In this document: piece by piece, positions 48,820-57,474 of the stretch | How the letters are laid out: each line of letters begins with the position of its first letter | Position numbering within the stretch: the stretch's first letter is position 1 | Origin: Candidatus Regiella insecticola LSR1 | GTDB taxonomy: Bacteria; Pseudomonadota; Gammaproteobacteria; Enterobacterales; Enterobacteriaceae | Reading direction: 5' to 3' | Length of the DNA: 64,000 bases | NCBI RefSeq assembly: GCF_000143625.1 | Contig: NZ_GL379591.1 | Coordinates: 150,150-214,149, forward strand | The notes under the pieces: model-generated | What the model saw: only the letters and a program-made list of their open reading frames with translations | Told to the model about the DNA's origin: nothing | The model's database searches: none | Program-made: the position numbers and the translations under genes

Positions 48820-49614
48820 TCACTCCATCCAGACCGGTATATCCGAAACGCCATAGTGTTTTTCATTAAAATTTTCAGTCATCCGGTGGGAGGCAGACTG
48901 TGGTTTAATACCAAACTTCACCGCATTTCTGAGCCAGGTATTTAAGGCGGCATCCCAATTTTTGAACTTTGACCCTTTGGAAGCGTGATAATCCACAAAC
49001 ACAGCAAATTCACTGAGCAGGTTGACGCCCAGTTCATTGGCCAATGCGGTGTGTTTTTCAGAAGGGGTAAATCCTGAGGGTTGTTGCGTGGCTTTGTTAA
49101 TTTTTTGGGCAACGCTTTTTGGTATTATAGGCACAATCTTTATATTGTCTTTTTTGTCTTTTGTAATAGTGTCTTTTGTGGTTAACAGATTCTGTAAAGG
49201 ACGATTTACCGTTTCCGTAAAGGTTTTCTTTACAGATACCGTCAATGTTTTACTGATTGTGTTAACCTTGGTTTTCCAGCTTAAAATCGCCTTGTTTATG
49301 CCTACCGATCTGCCTGCTGAAATCAATATGCCTAATTTAATCAGCTCGTTTTTAACGGTGCTGCATCGAGTTTCTGGCAGTCCCGTCAGGGCTGAAAGTT
49401 GAGCATTACTAACCCAATCCCGTTTTTTATTGAACCCGTATGTTTTACGTATCACCGCCAGCGCGATCAATAGCTGATTCTGTGTTAATCCCGCCCGTAA
49501 AATTGCCTCAAGCAATTCATTAGCCAAACGGGTATAACCGTTATCGGTATCAACCACATGACGTTCTTCACCCTTTGTATGCGGACCAAAATTTACATAA
49601 GCGATATTACTCAT
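48820..49614 (-). CDS. Phage replication protein O-like initiator
   Basis: 264 residues from the ATG at 49614 (MSNIAYVNFGP), preceded by GGAG with good spacing. The N-terminal winged-helix module is recognisable: YTRLANELLEAILRAGLTQN, QLLIALAVIRKTYGFNKKRD, VSNAQLSALTGLPETRCS. A Lys/Thr-rich linker and a C-terminal block FKNWDAALNTWLRNAVKFG (DnaT/O-type) follow. Initiators of this kind bind origin repeats within their own gene; I did not find clear iterons. The stop overlaps the loader's GTG. Confidence 0.85.
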   Translation of the reverse strand: MSNIAYVNFGPHTKGEERHVVDTDNGYTRLANELLEAILRAGLTQNQLLIALAVIRKTYGFNKKRDWVSNAQLSALTGLPETRCSTVKNELIKLGILISAGRSVGINKAILSWKTKVNTISKTLTVSVKKTFTETVNRPLQNLLTTKDTITKDKKDNIKIVPIIPKSVAQKINKATQQPSGFTPSEKHTALANELGVNLLSEFAVFVDYHASKGSKFKNWDAALNTWLRNAVKFGIKPQSASHRMTENFNEKHYGVSDIPVWME

Positions 49615-49749
49615 AGTGATCTCCATAAAGTTTCTGGAATGTTTGTAATGCTTGCGTAAAGCCAGTCTGTGTTATTGGTAGAGAGCCATTAAAATTCACA
49701 ATTGCCTTCATGATTATACAGACAGCTATGAAATTTACTTTTTGACATG

Positions 49750-50607
49750 GCACTGTTAACAAAGTAATTTAAAGACCTTAAGACAAGCGATGGCGAAAAA
49801 AGAAAAGAAGGTGATATCAAGCTTATCAAAGCGCAAAGCGAGTCTTTTATGTTCTTTTATTTTGCCGAAGAAACGTTCAATGGCATTACGTGTTTTATAT
49901 TTTTCTTTATCTTTTGGCTGGATACTGGATACCGGAATAAATCGCGCCTTGGCGGCGAGGGATCAGCGGGTATTTTCCGCTATCACGAATAAACTTTTTG
50001 ACATCATAAAAATCGTAACCTTTATCCGCGATGACATCGCTTATCTGTCTCCAGTCTCCTTTTGCCCACAAGGTAGAAAAGACTTTTATATCAGTACGTT
50101 GTCTCTAAGAATAAACAGACACTCCTGAGACAATCGCCTGAAAGACCAACATGAATTTTAGTGCTCATTCCTTTACGACCGCGCCCTATCGACTGAACTC
50201 CTTTTTTTTAAACTCCCTGAGCCAGGGCGGTGTAGGCTCACTGTGGTACTGTCTATCCAGACGCAGTCAAGGCTGATTTTCTTTTTTTTCTGCAAGAGGT
50301 AAAGCAAATGCCAGAATAACCCATTCTCACTCCAGCGTTTAAAACGCGTGTAAATCGTATGCCAGTGGCCATAAAAAGTAGGCACGTCACGCCAAGGGAT
50401 ACCGGTTCTCAATACGTATAACACTGCCGAGAAAAAGTGATAATGGCTGATACCCGTGGGTCTGCCTGTACGCTTATAATATTTAAGAATATGAGGCTCG
50501 ATTTCTTTTATAAAATCGGACGCTTTGATTGGATAATGTCTGTTTTTCATCCTTAATAACCCCACAAAAAGCGGATATTATCTCAACACTCACTTTGTTA
50601 ACAGTGC
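49750..50607 (-). mobile_element. IS5-family element, degraded
   Basis: Inverted ends GCACTGTTAACAAAGT at both borders. The minus-strand transposase opens well (50173-50547: MKNRHYPIKASDFIKEIEPH, LRTGIPWRDVPTFYGHWHTI, DCVWIDSTTVSLH with the first catalytic Asp), then several shifts and stops follow before the end at ~49790. Not functional. Confidence 0.8.
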
Positions 50608-50842
50608 TATATCCAAGCACATCAAAACAACACTATGACCGCTTTCGATAGACCCACCTATGATCAATTAAATTTTTCATTTATAATCAGTATGTTATAC
50701 AATAATAATATAACATACGGGTTATAAAATGCTTCATCGTAGTAGTGGATGATAGGTAATGATGGTATCCATTAAACAGTCTTTCCTTTGTAGATTAAAT
50801 TCATTAAACTTTACTATTCAGAGAAAGGAGCGATCTAGGTTG
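50608..50842. other. Stretch downstream of the cro-like gene
   Basis: AT-rich; contains the inverted motif TATGTTAT..ATAACATA around 50690-50715. No ORF supported. Confidence 0.4.
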
Positions 50843-51088
50843 TTAAAATGTAAGTGAAGGTGGGTTCCGTGAGCTTAGACGACTTGACTTTTCTTCCCCA
50901 TACATCAACCAATGAGGGTTGCACTGGAGTGCTTTGGCAAGTTCCAATAGATAACGCGGCCGTTTGGTGATTCCAGCCTCAATTTGCTGAATGGATTGCT
51001 GTTTAACACCCGTTTTTTTGGCAAGTTCGACCTGAGTTATTTTCAGTGCTGAACGTCGTTGTCTAATCCGTTCAGATAGGTTTTTCAT
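50843..51088 (-). CDS. Cro-like XRE repressor
   Basis: 81 residues: [20 protein letters not shown] then [39 protein letters not shown] is a full XRE-type HTH. RBS GGAGAG precedes the ATG. It is divergent from the CI-like gene over a 117-bp operator region, the switch layout of lambdoid prophages. It is transcribed toward the replication genes. The HTH is closely related to that of the CI-like gene, as expected for a pair sharing operators. Confidence 0.85.
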   Translation of the reverse strand: MKNLSERIRQRRSALKITQVELAKKTGVKQQSIQQIEAGITKRPRYLLELAKALQCNPHWLMYGEEKSSRLSSRNPPSLTF

Positions 51089-51101
51089 AGTCTCTCCAAA
51101 A

Positions 51102-51137
51102 CAAATTTATTTGCATTTAATAACAATTTAATTTGTT
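51102..51137. promoter_or_regulatory. Operator-like palindromes between cro- and cI-like genes
   Basis: CAAATTTATTTG (51102-51113) is a perfect palindrome, and AACAA-TTTAAT-TTGTT (51122-51137) a second, 20 bases apart in the 117-bp divergent region; both carry CAA..TTG half-sites. They are the best candidates for sites shared by the two XRE repressors. Confidence 0.55.
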
Positions 51138-51205
51138 TGTCAAATACAGTTTTTCTTGTGAATATGTGAATATATTAAGGAGAGTTATTTTTTAGGGATG
51201 ACTTC

Positions 51206-51853
51206 ATGAGTATTGCGGATAGAGTTCGAAGCAGACGAACAGAATTGGGCCTTACTCAAAAAGATTTAGCCAAACGAGTCGATACTTCTCAACAAGCTAT
51301 TGAACAATTGGAAAATGGTAAAACAAAAAGACCACGCTATCTTCCTGAGCTTGCTAACGCCCTGAATTGTCAACTTTATTGGTTATTAAACGGGGGCGAG
51401 CATAAAGACAAACCTAACAACGTTGCCTATATCACCCCTCATAAGCGAACAAAAGTTTATCCATTGATCAGATGGGCACAAGCTCGTAATTGGAGTGAAT
51501 CTATTGAACCTTATTATAATCTTTCTGAAATTGAAGAATGGCCAGAATCAGCGGCTCATGTCATGGGAGAAGCTTTTTGGCTACGTGTCAAAGGAGATTC
51601 TATGACATCACTTATCGGTGTGAGTGTGTCAGAAAATACACTTATTCTTGTCGATACAGGCCGTGAGGTTAAAGATGGAAATTTAGTTATTGCAAAGTTA
51701 ACTGATGCCAATGAAGCAACGTTCAAGAAATACATCATTGACGCAGGAAAAAATTACCTAAAACCATTAAACCCAAGCTATCCACTCATCCCCATCAATG
51801 GTAATTGTCAGATCATCGGCGTAGTAATCGAGGCAAAAATGCGACTTATTTAA
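51206..51853 (+). CDS. CI-like prophage repressor with S24 peptidase domain
   Basis: 215 residues. N-terminal XRE HTH ([40 protein letters not shown]) and C-terminal LexA/CI fold: [20 protein letters not shown] with the nucleophile Ser (GDSM) and [18 protein letters not shown] with the Lys (IAKL). The segment [10 protein letters not shown] stands where relatives have the Ala-Gly cleavage site (AG-x-W); here the Gly is Arg. If that is the scissile position, RecA-induced self-cleavage may be lost. Stop at 51851-51853; IS200/IS605 end sequence follows at once. Confidence 0.88.
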   Translation: MSIADRVRSRRTELGLTQKDLAKRVDTSQQAIEQLENGKTKRPRYLPELANALNCQLYWLLNGGEHKDKPNNVAYITPHKRTKVYPLIRWAQARNWSESIEPYYNLSEIEEWPESAAHVMGEAFWLRVKGDSMTSLIGVSVSENTLILVDTGREVKDGNLVIAKLTDANEATFKKYIIDAGKNYLKPLNPSYPLIPINGNCQIIGVVIEAKMRLI

Positions 51854-51932
51854 CAGTTTGCGCGAAATTCTCCGTCCATAGCTAGCTGATTACCTAATAG
51901 CCAATGCAGTCTCTCTACGGCTATTCGCCTCA

Positions 51933-52458
51933 TTGTTAAGAATGAAACCTATAATTGTTACCTGTTGTGGCAATCAAATTGTAAACAGTAAAGCGGGTGA
52001 CGACACAATTGTTCAGGATGTTAGATTCGTGCCAACAGGCAATGCCTTCTTCGTTGAGTTGGTTTATAAGTTCAAGTCAATGCCTAACGTCTTGCTGAAT
52101 AAGAGCAATGCTTTAGGCATCAATAATCTTGCCACCCTTATTTCAAACCAGCCAGCTGTTCAACCTGTTCTGGTTAACGGGAAGATGATTAAATCAGTTA
52201 AACGATTATGCTGGATAAATGATTATCTCCTACAAGGTGAGTCGTTTCATTATCAATTACGCTTTGATGGCCGACGCAGGAACCCTTGTTATTGGTCACA
52301 ACGCCGAATGGAAAAAATCCATTAACATCGGCAAGCTGAATAACCAAAAATTTGTCAGCATTCCTCATGCCAGGCTTATCGAGATGATTCACTATAAAGC
52401 CGATGAAACCGGGCTCACTGTGATTATAAGAGAGGAAAGTTACAACGAGCAAAGATAG
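51933..52458 (+). pseudogene. IS200/IS605 TnpB remnant, copy 2
   Basis: Same two frames, same internal deletion and same shift as copy 1 (LGINNLATLISN then FIINYALMADAGTLVIGH). It ends earlier, at EESYNEQR, so the zinc/RuvC-III end is lost. Shared damage means both descend from an already broken element. Confidence 0.85.
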
Positions 52459-52508
52459 CCACAGCTCAGATTAGGTTATGAGCCCGTCACGCTAAAGAAA
52501 AAATTCTA

Positions 52509-52608
52509 GGCTGTAGCAGTTTAATTTGATCCTGCGTTGTAGTCGCTTGCCGTACTATTTGTACTGTCTTCGCTCCCACGCCTTGAATCAAATTAAACTG
52601 CTACAGCC
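52509..52608. repeat. 100-bp element with perfect 22-bp inverted repeats
   Basis: GGCTGTAGCAGTTTAATTTG.. (52509-52530) and its exact complement (52587-52608) enclose a 56-bp loop. Part of the arm (AATCAAATTAAACTG) recurs at 62437-62451. Small non-coding mobile repeat or strong bidirectional terminator. Confidence 0.75.
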
Positions 52609-52734
52609 ATATGGTCAATAAACTTCTGGCTTGGTTTAATTAAAATTTCAATGTCATAGCCTAACCGATTTAGGCATTGCATCAGACTTTTCTGACATGT
52701 TAGAGAGTTTGCTATTTCCTGCTTCAATCTATAT

Positions 52735-53530
52735 AGTGTCGTCATGAAATTTTGAGCCATAGAGCAAGGCATCGTATTTGTACAGCAGCGAGAAAAGAGG
52801 AGGTATTTTTTGCATAACGAGTAGCAATACCTCGCCAGCGCTTTAGGTGCAGAAAAGCATTTTCCACGAGATGTCGATGCTTGTAGAGCGCTTTATCGTA
52901 CTCACGTTGAATTTTACGATTCTTTTTAGGTGGTATTACGATTTGCATGCCGGCTTCTTCTGCTTTTTTAATGATGTTATCACTGTCATAGCCCTTGTCA
53001 GCCAACAGATATTCTGCTGCAATACCTTTGGTTAAATTCGTTGCTTGCTGACAATCTGCTGTGGTACCTGATGTAATAAAAATTCTGACCGGCATACCAT
53101 GCGCATCCACGGCCAGATGTATCTTACTGTTGAGCCCCCTTTTGTGCGCTCCATATCCTGATTACCGCCTTTTGCGCCTGCTGCATGAGGGTGAACTTTG
53201 CTATGAGTGGCATCAATCATCAGCCATTCAAAATCTGGCTCCACAATCAGCGCTTCGAGCAGAGACTCCCATAGCCCCTTGTCACGCCAGCGGCAAAACC
53301 GGCGATGAGTATTTTTCCAACCGCCATAATCAGGCGGTAAATCACGCCAGGGAGCGCCGGTTCTCAATATCCAGAAAACAGCATTAATAAACTGCCTGTT
53401 ATCTCTGGCTATGCCACCCCAAGTGCCTTTTCTCCCCGGGATATGAGCTTCCAATAGGCTCCAAACATGATCGGATATATCGTGGCGGCGATGGGCTAAA
53501 TTCATTCCCGAATCATCTTTCATTATTGAA
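52735..53530 (-). mobile_element. IS5-family (IS427-type) element, apparently able to express its transposase
   Basis: Borders are approximate; I could not fix the inverted repeats. The transposase gene is open apart from one programmed-type frameshift. The same transposase start is found as a stub at 19818. Confidence 0.65.
52742..53523 (-). CDS. IS427-type DDE transposase, two frames with A_AAA_GGG shift signal
   Basis: Frame 1 (53032-53523): MKDDSGMNLAHRRHDISDHV, GGIARDNRQFINAVFWILRT, EWLMIDATHSKVHPHAAGAK with the first Asp. Frame 2 (to 52742): AVDAHGMPVRIFITSGTTAD, LLADKGYDSDNI with the second Asp, YKHRHLVENAFLHLKRWRGI with the Glu. A -1 slip at A_AAA_GGG (53137-53143, minus strand) joins them in the correct register as KRGLNSKIHLAVDAHG, giving ~260 residues. 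Confidence 0.88.
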
Positions 53531-53954
53531 TCATCTCAACAGTTGTCGTTATTTGTTACATGATAATATATTTTTTATTACGTGACGTACACTACTTAGG
53601 ATCTAGCCCTAATTTTTCAATAGAGCAAATAATCTGTTTTAATATCCTCCTTCAGCTTATATCAGTTTTTTGTGTCTGAAGATTTCCACTGAGTTCACCT
53701 TCCCACAAAATTTTTTTCAATTGAATTTTCTTTCAAATACAAAAAATAAGTTTTTAATTTTACTTTAAACAAAATTAATTGTTTACTAATGTACAATATT
53801 GTTTGTATATTATTTCTGCGACTTATTTAAGATTACAACTAACGCCACCAGGCAAGACAGCCCAAGAAGTAGCAGCCTGACCCGGCGCCCCTGTGAAAAC
53901 GGGGACAAGTCGTGAATTAGATTTAGGCAGGAGCCACTAAGCAGCACGCATTGG
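53531..53954. other. Non-coding stretch, AT-rich then a structured GC-rich part
   Basis: 53531-53810 is AT-rich without ORFs. 53850-53950 contains a stem CCCCTGT..ACGGGG and CAGCCTGACCCGGCGCC, and could be the leader of the small gene at 53955. A minus-strand hydrophobic frame here is probably chance. Confidence 0.4.
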
Positions 53955-54146
53955 GTGAGCGATGTAATCACCCCCAGCCTCGATGAGAGACCGACTGGCA
54001 AAGAGTTCTTTAGGAAGGAAGTCATCTTTTACTTTATCGTCGTTGCATTAGCAACGACTTTAACAATGTTTGTTAATGTCCATGCAAAAATCACCGGGAT
54101 ACCCATTCAAACCAGCCCGAAGCCTGGCGACCATGAAAGTAATTGA
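53955..54146 (+). CDS. Small membrane protein, 63 residues
   Basis: GTG start. A polar N-terminus (SDVITPSLDERPTGKEFFRK), one hydrophobic segment (VIFYFIVVALATTLTMFV, residues ~23-40) and a short polar tail with proline (ITGIPIQTSPKPGDHESN). No RBS better than GGG at -4 to -2 is seen. I do not recognise the family. It is followed by a broken peptide gene and the HTH module. Confidence 0.45.
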   Translation: MSDVITPSLDERPTGKEFFRKEVIFYFIVVALATTLTMFVNVHAKITGIPIQTSPKPGDHESN

Positions 54147-54176
54147 GAAAATTAAATAATTTGAGGAAAAAGTGAA

Positions 54177-54362
54177 ATGCAAGTAGAACAGAAAAATAGA
54201 GTCGAAAAAAAGAGTATTCTGGCATCGGGTTAAAACAGAGCCAGTGCGACTGCTCTAGATATTACAAGTATGTTAGGAGATGACTATCAAATACCGTATG
54301 CGGCGGCATGTATCCAGTCTTGCATCGCTTCTGTCAAGGCAAGTCGCCTCGGACAGGGATAA
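54177..54362 (+). pseudogene. 61-codon ORF interrupted by one stop
   Basis: Starts MQVEQKNRVEKKSILASG after a good RBS (GAGGAAAA), stops at TAA 54231-54233, then stays open in the same frame as NRASATALDITSMLGDDYQI, PYAAACIQSCIASVKASRLG, QG to 54362. Either a nonsense-mutated small gene or two peptides. The second half has a cysteine pair and a restart ATG (SMLGDD). Unknown function. Confidence 0.4.
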
Positions 54363-54617
54363 GTGATTGGCAATGGAAAATGTTCTCTCCTTAATTTTTT
54401 CATTAAATATATAGAGTTATTGCCTAATAGTAAAATAAGCGGCCTGTTATAGTAATAAATTGAATTTCAAGCCATTCTGACACGAGTTTCGCACGATAAA
54501 TAACGGAGAAAAAATATGGCCTAACAATCCAATATTAATTAATTTTAGATAGCGCTAACAGAGATGGTCGTGAGCCACCCCTGTCAGCTAACCACCACAA
54601 CCTTACAGGAGGCTGCT

Positions 54618-54764
54618 ATGGCTATAGTCGATATTACTCAATTTTCTGAATTTCGGGAAGTCTTTCCTGAATTAACCCCTGTCCAATTTGAAACCGCGAT
54701 GCTTTTTGCGTTACGGGGATGTGTTCTACAAAGAAAGAATGAGAGGAAGATAACCGGCCGTTAA
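54618..54764 (+). pseudogene. Short HTH protein, module copy B, truncated
   Basis: MAIVDITQFSEFREVFPELT then PVQFETAMLFAL matches copy C, but the sequence diverges at 54712 and ends 17 codons on, losing the recognition helix. Its ~55-base leader (CACCCCTGTCAGCTAAC.., AGGAGG RBS) is the same as before copy C. Confidence 0.75.
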
Positions 54765-54789
54765 AATAGATAACACAAAATGGTATACC

Positions 54790-54827
54790 AGAAGACCCAA
54801 GGTCACCCTTCAAGCTTTGGGTCTTCT
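54790..54827. terminator. Strong hairpin after truncated HTH gene
   Basis: AGAAGACCCAAG and CTTTGGGTCTTCT form a 12-bp stem with one bulged base and a 13-base loop. No U-run follows, so terminator function is uncertain. Confidence 0.45.
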
Positions 54828-54961
54828 CAAAACACACTCCGCGCCTTATCACAAAAATAAAAAATAAGATACCTTGTATATTTCAGGTAACGCCCTTCTT
54901 TTTTTTGATTAATAATTCACGCTCACTAAGTAATTCACCCTCTTTATTTGAGGAAATCATT

Positions 54962-55057
54962 GTGATAAATAAATCTATTGTTGTTGATATAATGTTATGG
55001 GCAACCGAACTTTATTTAATCTTGATAGCGTTGATTACCCACAAAAGTCGTTCCTAA
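54962..55057 (+). CDS. 31-residue single-span membrane peptide, module copy B
   Basis: GTG start, RBS GAGGA 8 bases upstream: MINKSIVVDIMLWATELYLI then LIALITHKSRS. In the other copies an ATG follows the GTG; here it is ATA, so GTG is the only usable start and probably the ancestral one. The stop lies three bases before the PAS-LuxR gene, suggesting translational coupling. Confidence 0.75.
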   Translation: MINKSIVVDIMLWATELYLILIALITHKSRS

Positions 55058-55060
55058 AAA

Positions 55061-55783
55061 ATGAAAACGGATAATAACGCACAGTATACGGCGGATGAGA
55101 TATCAAAACAGCTGATATTGCTGTGCGAAAGTAGCACGGATCCCTGGGGCATTAAGGATAATGAATCACGCTACTTGTATGCGAATAAAGCCTGGTTTGA
55201 ACTGTTGAATCTTCCCGCTAATTTTAGGCTCAAGGGTCGATTGGACAGCGATATTCCGCATCCTAGCGCAAAGTTTGCCTGTTATTTTCAGGAGCATGAC
55301 CGCCAAGTCCGTGAAACGCAACAAAGTCTCTCTTCACTGAATATTTATCCCTATGGGCGTAAGCAAATAGTTCAACCTTATATTTGTGAAAAATTCCCGC
55401 TTTATAATGAAGAGGGGAAATGTATAGGGATTATTTTTCACAGCAGAAAATGCGCCTTCTTTTCTGCGCTGCAATGTATTAATGGAGAACTACCTAATTT
55501 ACCGGTTTTTCATTCAACAAAGAAATTGTTTTCTAAAAAAGAACTTGAGGTGATATTTTTTGCTTTATATTCTCTGAGTGCTAAAGATATAGCCAAAAAA
55601 CTACATCTTTCTCACCGAACCATAGAAAACACATTACAAAAAATATATCGAAAAGCAGGAATAAATTGTCTAAATCAATTAATAACATTTTGCAAAACAA
55701 AAGGATTAGATAACTACATCCCACCTCAACGTCTCCCTATAGGCAGTCAACTGATTGACGTGGGTGTTAAATTTCTATCCTAA
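55061..55783 (+). CDS. PAS-LuxR transcriptional regulator
   Basis: 240 residues. Residues ~20-135 form a PAS-type sensor (LLCESSTDPWGIKDNESRYL, YANKAWFELLNLP, LYNEEGKCIGIIFHSRKC). Residues ~165-225 form a GerE HTH: LFSKKELEVIFFALYSLSAK then DIAKKLHLSHRTIENTLQKI and YRKAGINCLNQLITF. It is an orphan LuxR-type regulator; no synthase or kinase lies nearby. It lacks its own clear RBS and starts 3 bases after the membrane-peptide gene, so its level is likely tied to that peptide's translation. The ligand of the PAS domain is unknown. Confidence 0.85.
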   Translation: MKTDNNAQYTADEISKQLILLCESSTDPWGIKDNESRYLYANKAWFELLNLPANFRLKGRLDSDIPHPSAKFACYFQEHDRQVRETQQSLSSLNIYPYGRKQIVQPYICEKFPLYNEEGKCIGIIFHSRKCAFFSALQCINGELPNLPVFHSTKKLFSKKELEVIFFALYSLSAKDIAKKLHLSHRTIENTLQKIYRKAGINCLNQLITFCKTKGLDNYIPPQRLPIGSQLIDVGVKFLS

Positions 55784-56152
55784 AGGTGGGTACGGGATAT
55801 TCTCGATAAAGAAGTGGGTAACCCCAATTCCAACCTGAAGCCGAACTACTCAGCAACAACGGTGTGAGCAATCTCTCGAGGATGAGTAACAGCTTCAAAA
55901 ATACCTTAATCGCCTATACACATTTGATTTTACCGACCAAGAAAAGCGGCCAATCAAAAAAAACCGTTGGGACGACAGATTACCCATGAAAAAACCGCTG
56001 TATCACATCATAACTCAATGGAGAAATGAGCTGAGAATAGCTCAATGAGCAGTGGTGACACAACCTCAGCCTGTGTGGATATCAATAAATGTTAATTAGC
56101 ACTACAAACCACCCCTATCAGCTAACTACCATAACCTTCACGGGAGGCTGCC
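55784..56152 (+). other. Leader of module copy C
   Basis: 369 bases without a supported gene. The last ~55 bases (ACCACCCCTATCAGCTAACT to GGGAGGCTGCC) are closely similar to those before copy B, so promoter or leader function is likely conserved. The rest looks like decayed sequence. Confidence 0.5.
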
Positions 56153-56407
56153 ATGGCTGCTTTCGATATGACTCAATTTTCTGAATTCCGGGAAATCTTT
56201 CCTGAACTCACCCCCGCCCAGTTTGAAACCGCGATGCTTTTTGCTTTGGGAATATCCCAGAAAGACATTGCAGCGTTGCGGTCAGTGTCATACTCGGCAG
56301 TAAAAAAGACGCTTTTTCAGGCAAAGAATAAATTTGAGCCGCATTCGCTCTATCGTCTTTCTACTGTGTTCCATGTACGTTTTGTACTTTTCGTATTACA
56401 GGGGTAA
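56153..56407 (+). CDS. Short GerE/LuxR-type HTH protein, module copy C
   Basis: 84 residues: FSEFREIFPELTPAQFETAM, LFALGISQKDIAALRSVSYS, AVKKTLFQAKNKFEPHS. The GerE-like HTH is complete (ISQKDIAALRSVSYSAVKKT). RBS GGGAGG. It is about 60% identical to copy A by eye over the first 55 residues. The membrane-peptide gene follows 66-69 bases downstream. A regulator without sensory domain. Confidence 0.8.
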   Translation: MAAFDMTQFSEFREIFPELTPAQFETAMLFALGISQKDIAALRSVSYSAVKKTLFQAKNKFEPHSLYRLSTVFHVRFVLFVLQG

Positions 56408-56476
56408 GACCGCGCCAATAGGAACGACAGCACCTTTATCACGAAATACACATCACTCACTTTGGGAGACATTGTG

Positions 56477-56575
56477 ATGAATGAATCCATTGTTGTTGAT
56501 ATAATATTATGGGTAGTTGACTTATTGTTTTATTTAGTTATGGTGATATGGGTTATCCACGATAATCGCCCCTGA
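56477..56575 (+). CDS. 32-residue single-span membrane peptide, module copy C
   Basis: MNESIVVDIILWVVDLLFYL then VMVIWVIHDNRP, with RBS GGGAG; GTG at 56474 may be the start as in copy B. Differs from copy A mainly by conservative hydrophobic changes, and the ends MNESIVVD and WVIHD are the same, which argues for selection on the peptide. Confidence 0.78.
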   Translation: MNESIVVDIILWVVDLLFYLVMVIWVIHDNRP

Positions 56576-56616
56576 AGCACCTCAAGTCAAAGGGACGTTC
56601 AACAGAGTCAGTTTCT

Positions 56617-56846
56617 GTATCAGCGCTAATGATTAAAAGGGCTCTTCCGTAAATAATGACTGAACACTGTAGCTAACTGAGATATAAATCATTTTCTGAC
56701 TTTTTATCTATTGAAAATGATCATTCTCAAAAATTACTTGCTCTACCTCGAAGATCGCCCATTATTTTTCAGTGACCGGCGAGTTGAACTGTTTCTTTAA
56801 TCCAACATTATTTGCGGAAGAGCCCTTTTAATCATTAGCACTGACA
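56617..56846. repeat. 230-bp internally deleted ISL3 element
   Basis: Both long ISL3 ends are present (TGTATCAGCGCTAATGATTA.. and the inverse ..TCATTAGCACTGACA), with GGGCTCTTCCGYAAATAATG in each. The whole transposase is missing. A non-autonomous derivative of the element at 26925. Confidence 0.75.
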
Positions 56847-56929
56847 ACATCCCAACCATGGAAACGAAACTATAGAGATAGCAGCAAAAGCTAGGTGCAA
56901 CACAGAACTTAGATTTACGTCGCTCTGTC

Positions 56930-57440
56930 ACCACATAACACGTGAAAGGGTGTGGGGAAGTCTAAAACACACCGCTAAGAATAGCACGGCGGGAGTATAG
57001 ATGGTGTAAATGTAAAAGAAGCGAGGGAGACTTTTCAAGACTGGATAGGGTGCATGCTTCAAGCAGTACATCGTAAAGGCTACAAGGCTCCGCCTGTCAG
57101 GCGAGTTTGAGTCCCTAAACCGGGAAAACCTGAAAAGCGTCCGATAGGGGTTCCCTGTATTGCTGATCGCGCCTTGCAAAGGAGTGTTGTTGAAGTTCTA
57201 TCAGCGATTTATGAGCAAGATTTCTTACCTTGTTCATACGGTGGTAGAGCAAGACTAAGCGCGCATCATGCCCTATCAAAACTTAATGAAATCATAGCAG
57301 GGAAGAAAGTAAGATGGGTTTTAGAAGCCGATCTGAAGAGCTTTTTTTGTAGTTTATACCACGGATGGATACTAAGATTCGTGAAACAGCTGCTAGGGTA
57401 TCTATTCGGTATGAAAGAGAAATATCAGTTTACGCTATGA
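56930..57440 (+). pseudogene. Group II intron reverse transcriptase N-terminal remnant
   Basis: EARETFQDWIGCMLQAVHRK, GYKAPPVRRV*VPKPGKPEK and RPIGVPCIADRALQRSVVEV, SAIYEQDFLPCSYGGRARLS, KVRWVLEADLKSFFCSLYHG: RT blocks 0-3. A stop stands in RRV*VPK (57109-57111), and the frame ends after block 3, before the YADD core. Dead. Confidence 0.8.
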
Positions 57441-57474
57441 GATAACACAAAAGAACACCATAAAATTGAAAGGA

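Noticed and set aside
48820..49614. Phage replication origin with iterons inside the O-like gene
   Set aside because: I saw no convincing direct repeats in the expected central region.
53810..54025. Minus-strand hydrophobic frame (..LLLLGLSCLVALVVILNKSQK) as a type I toxin
   Set aside because: No RBS, no antisense-RNA signals, and it overlaps the leader and start of a better + strand candidate.
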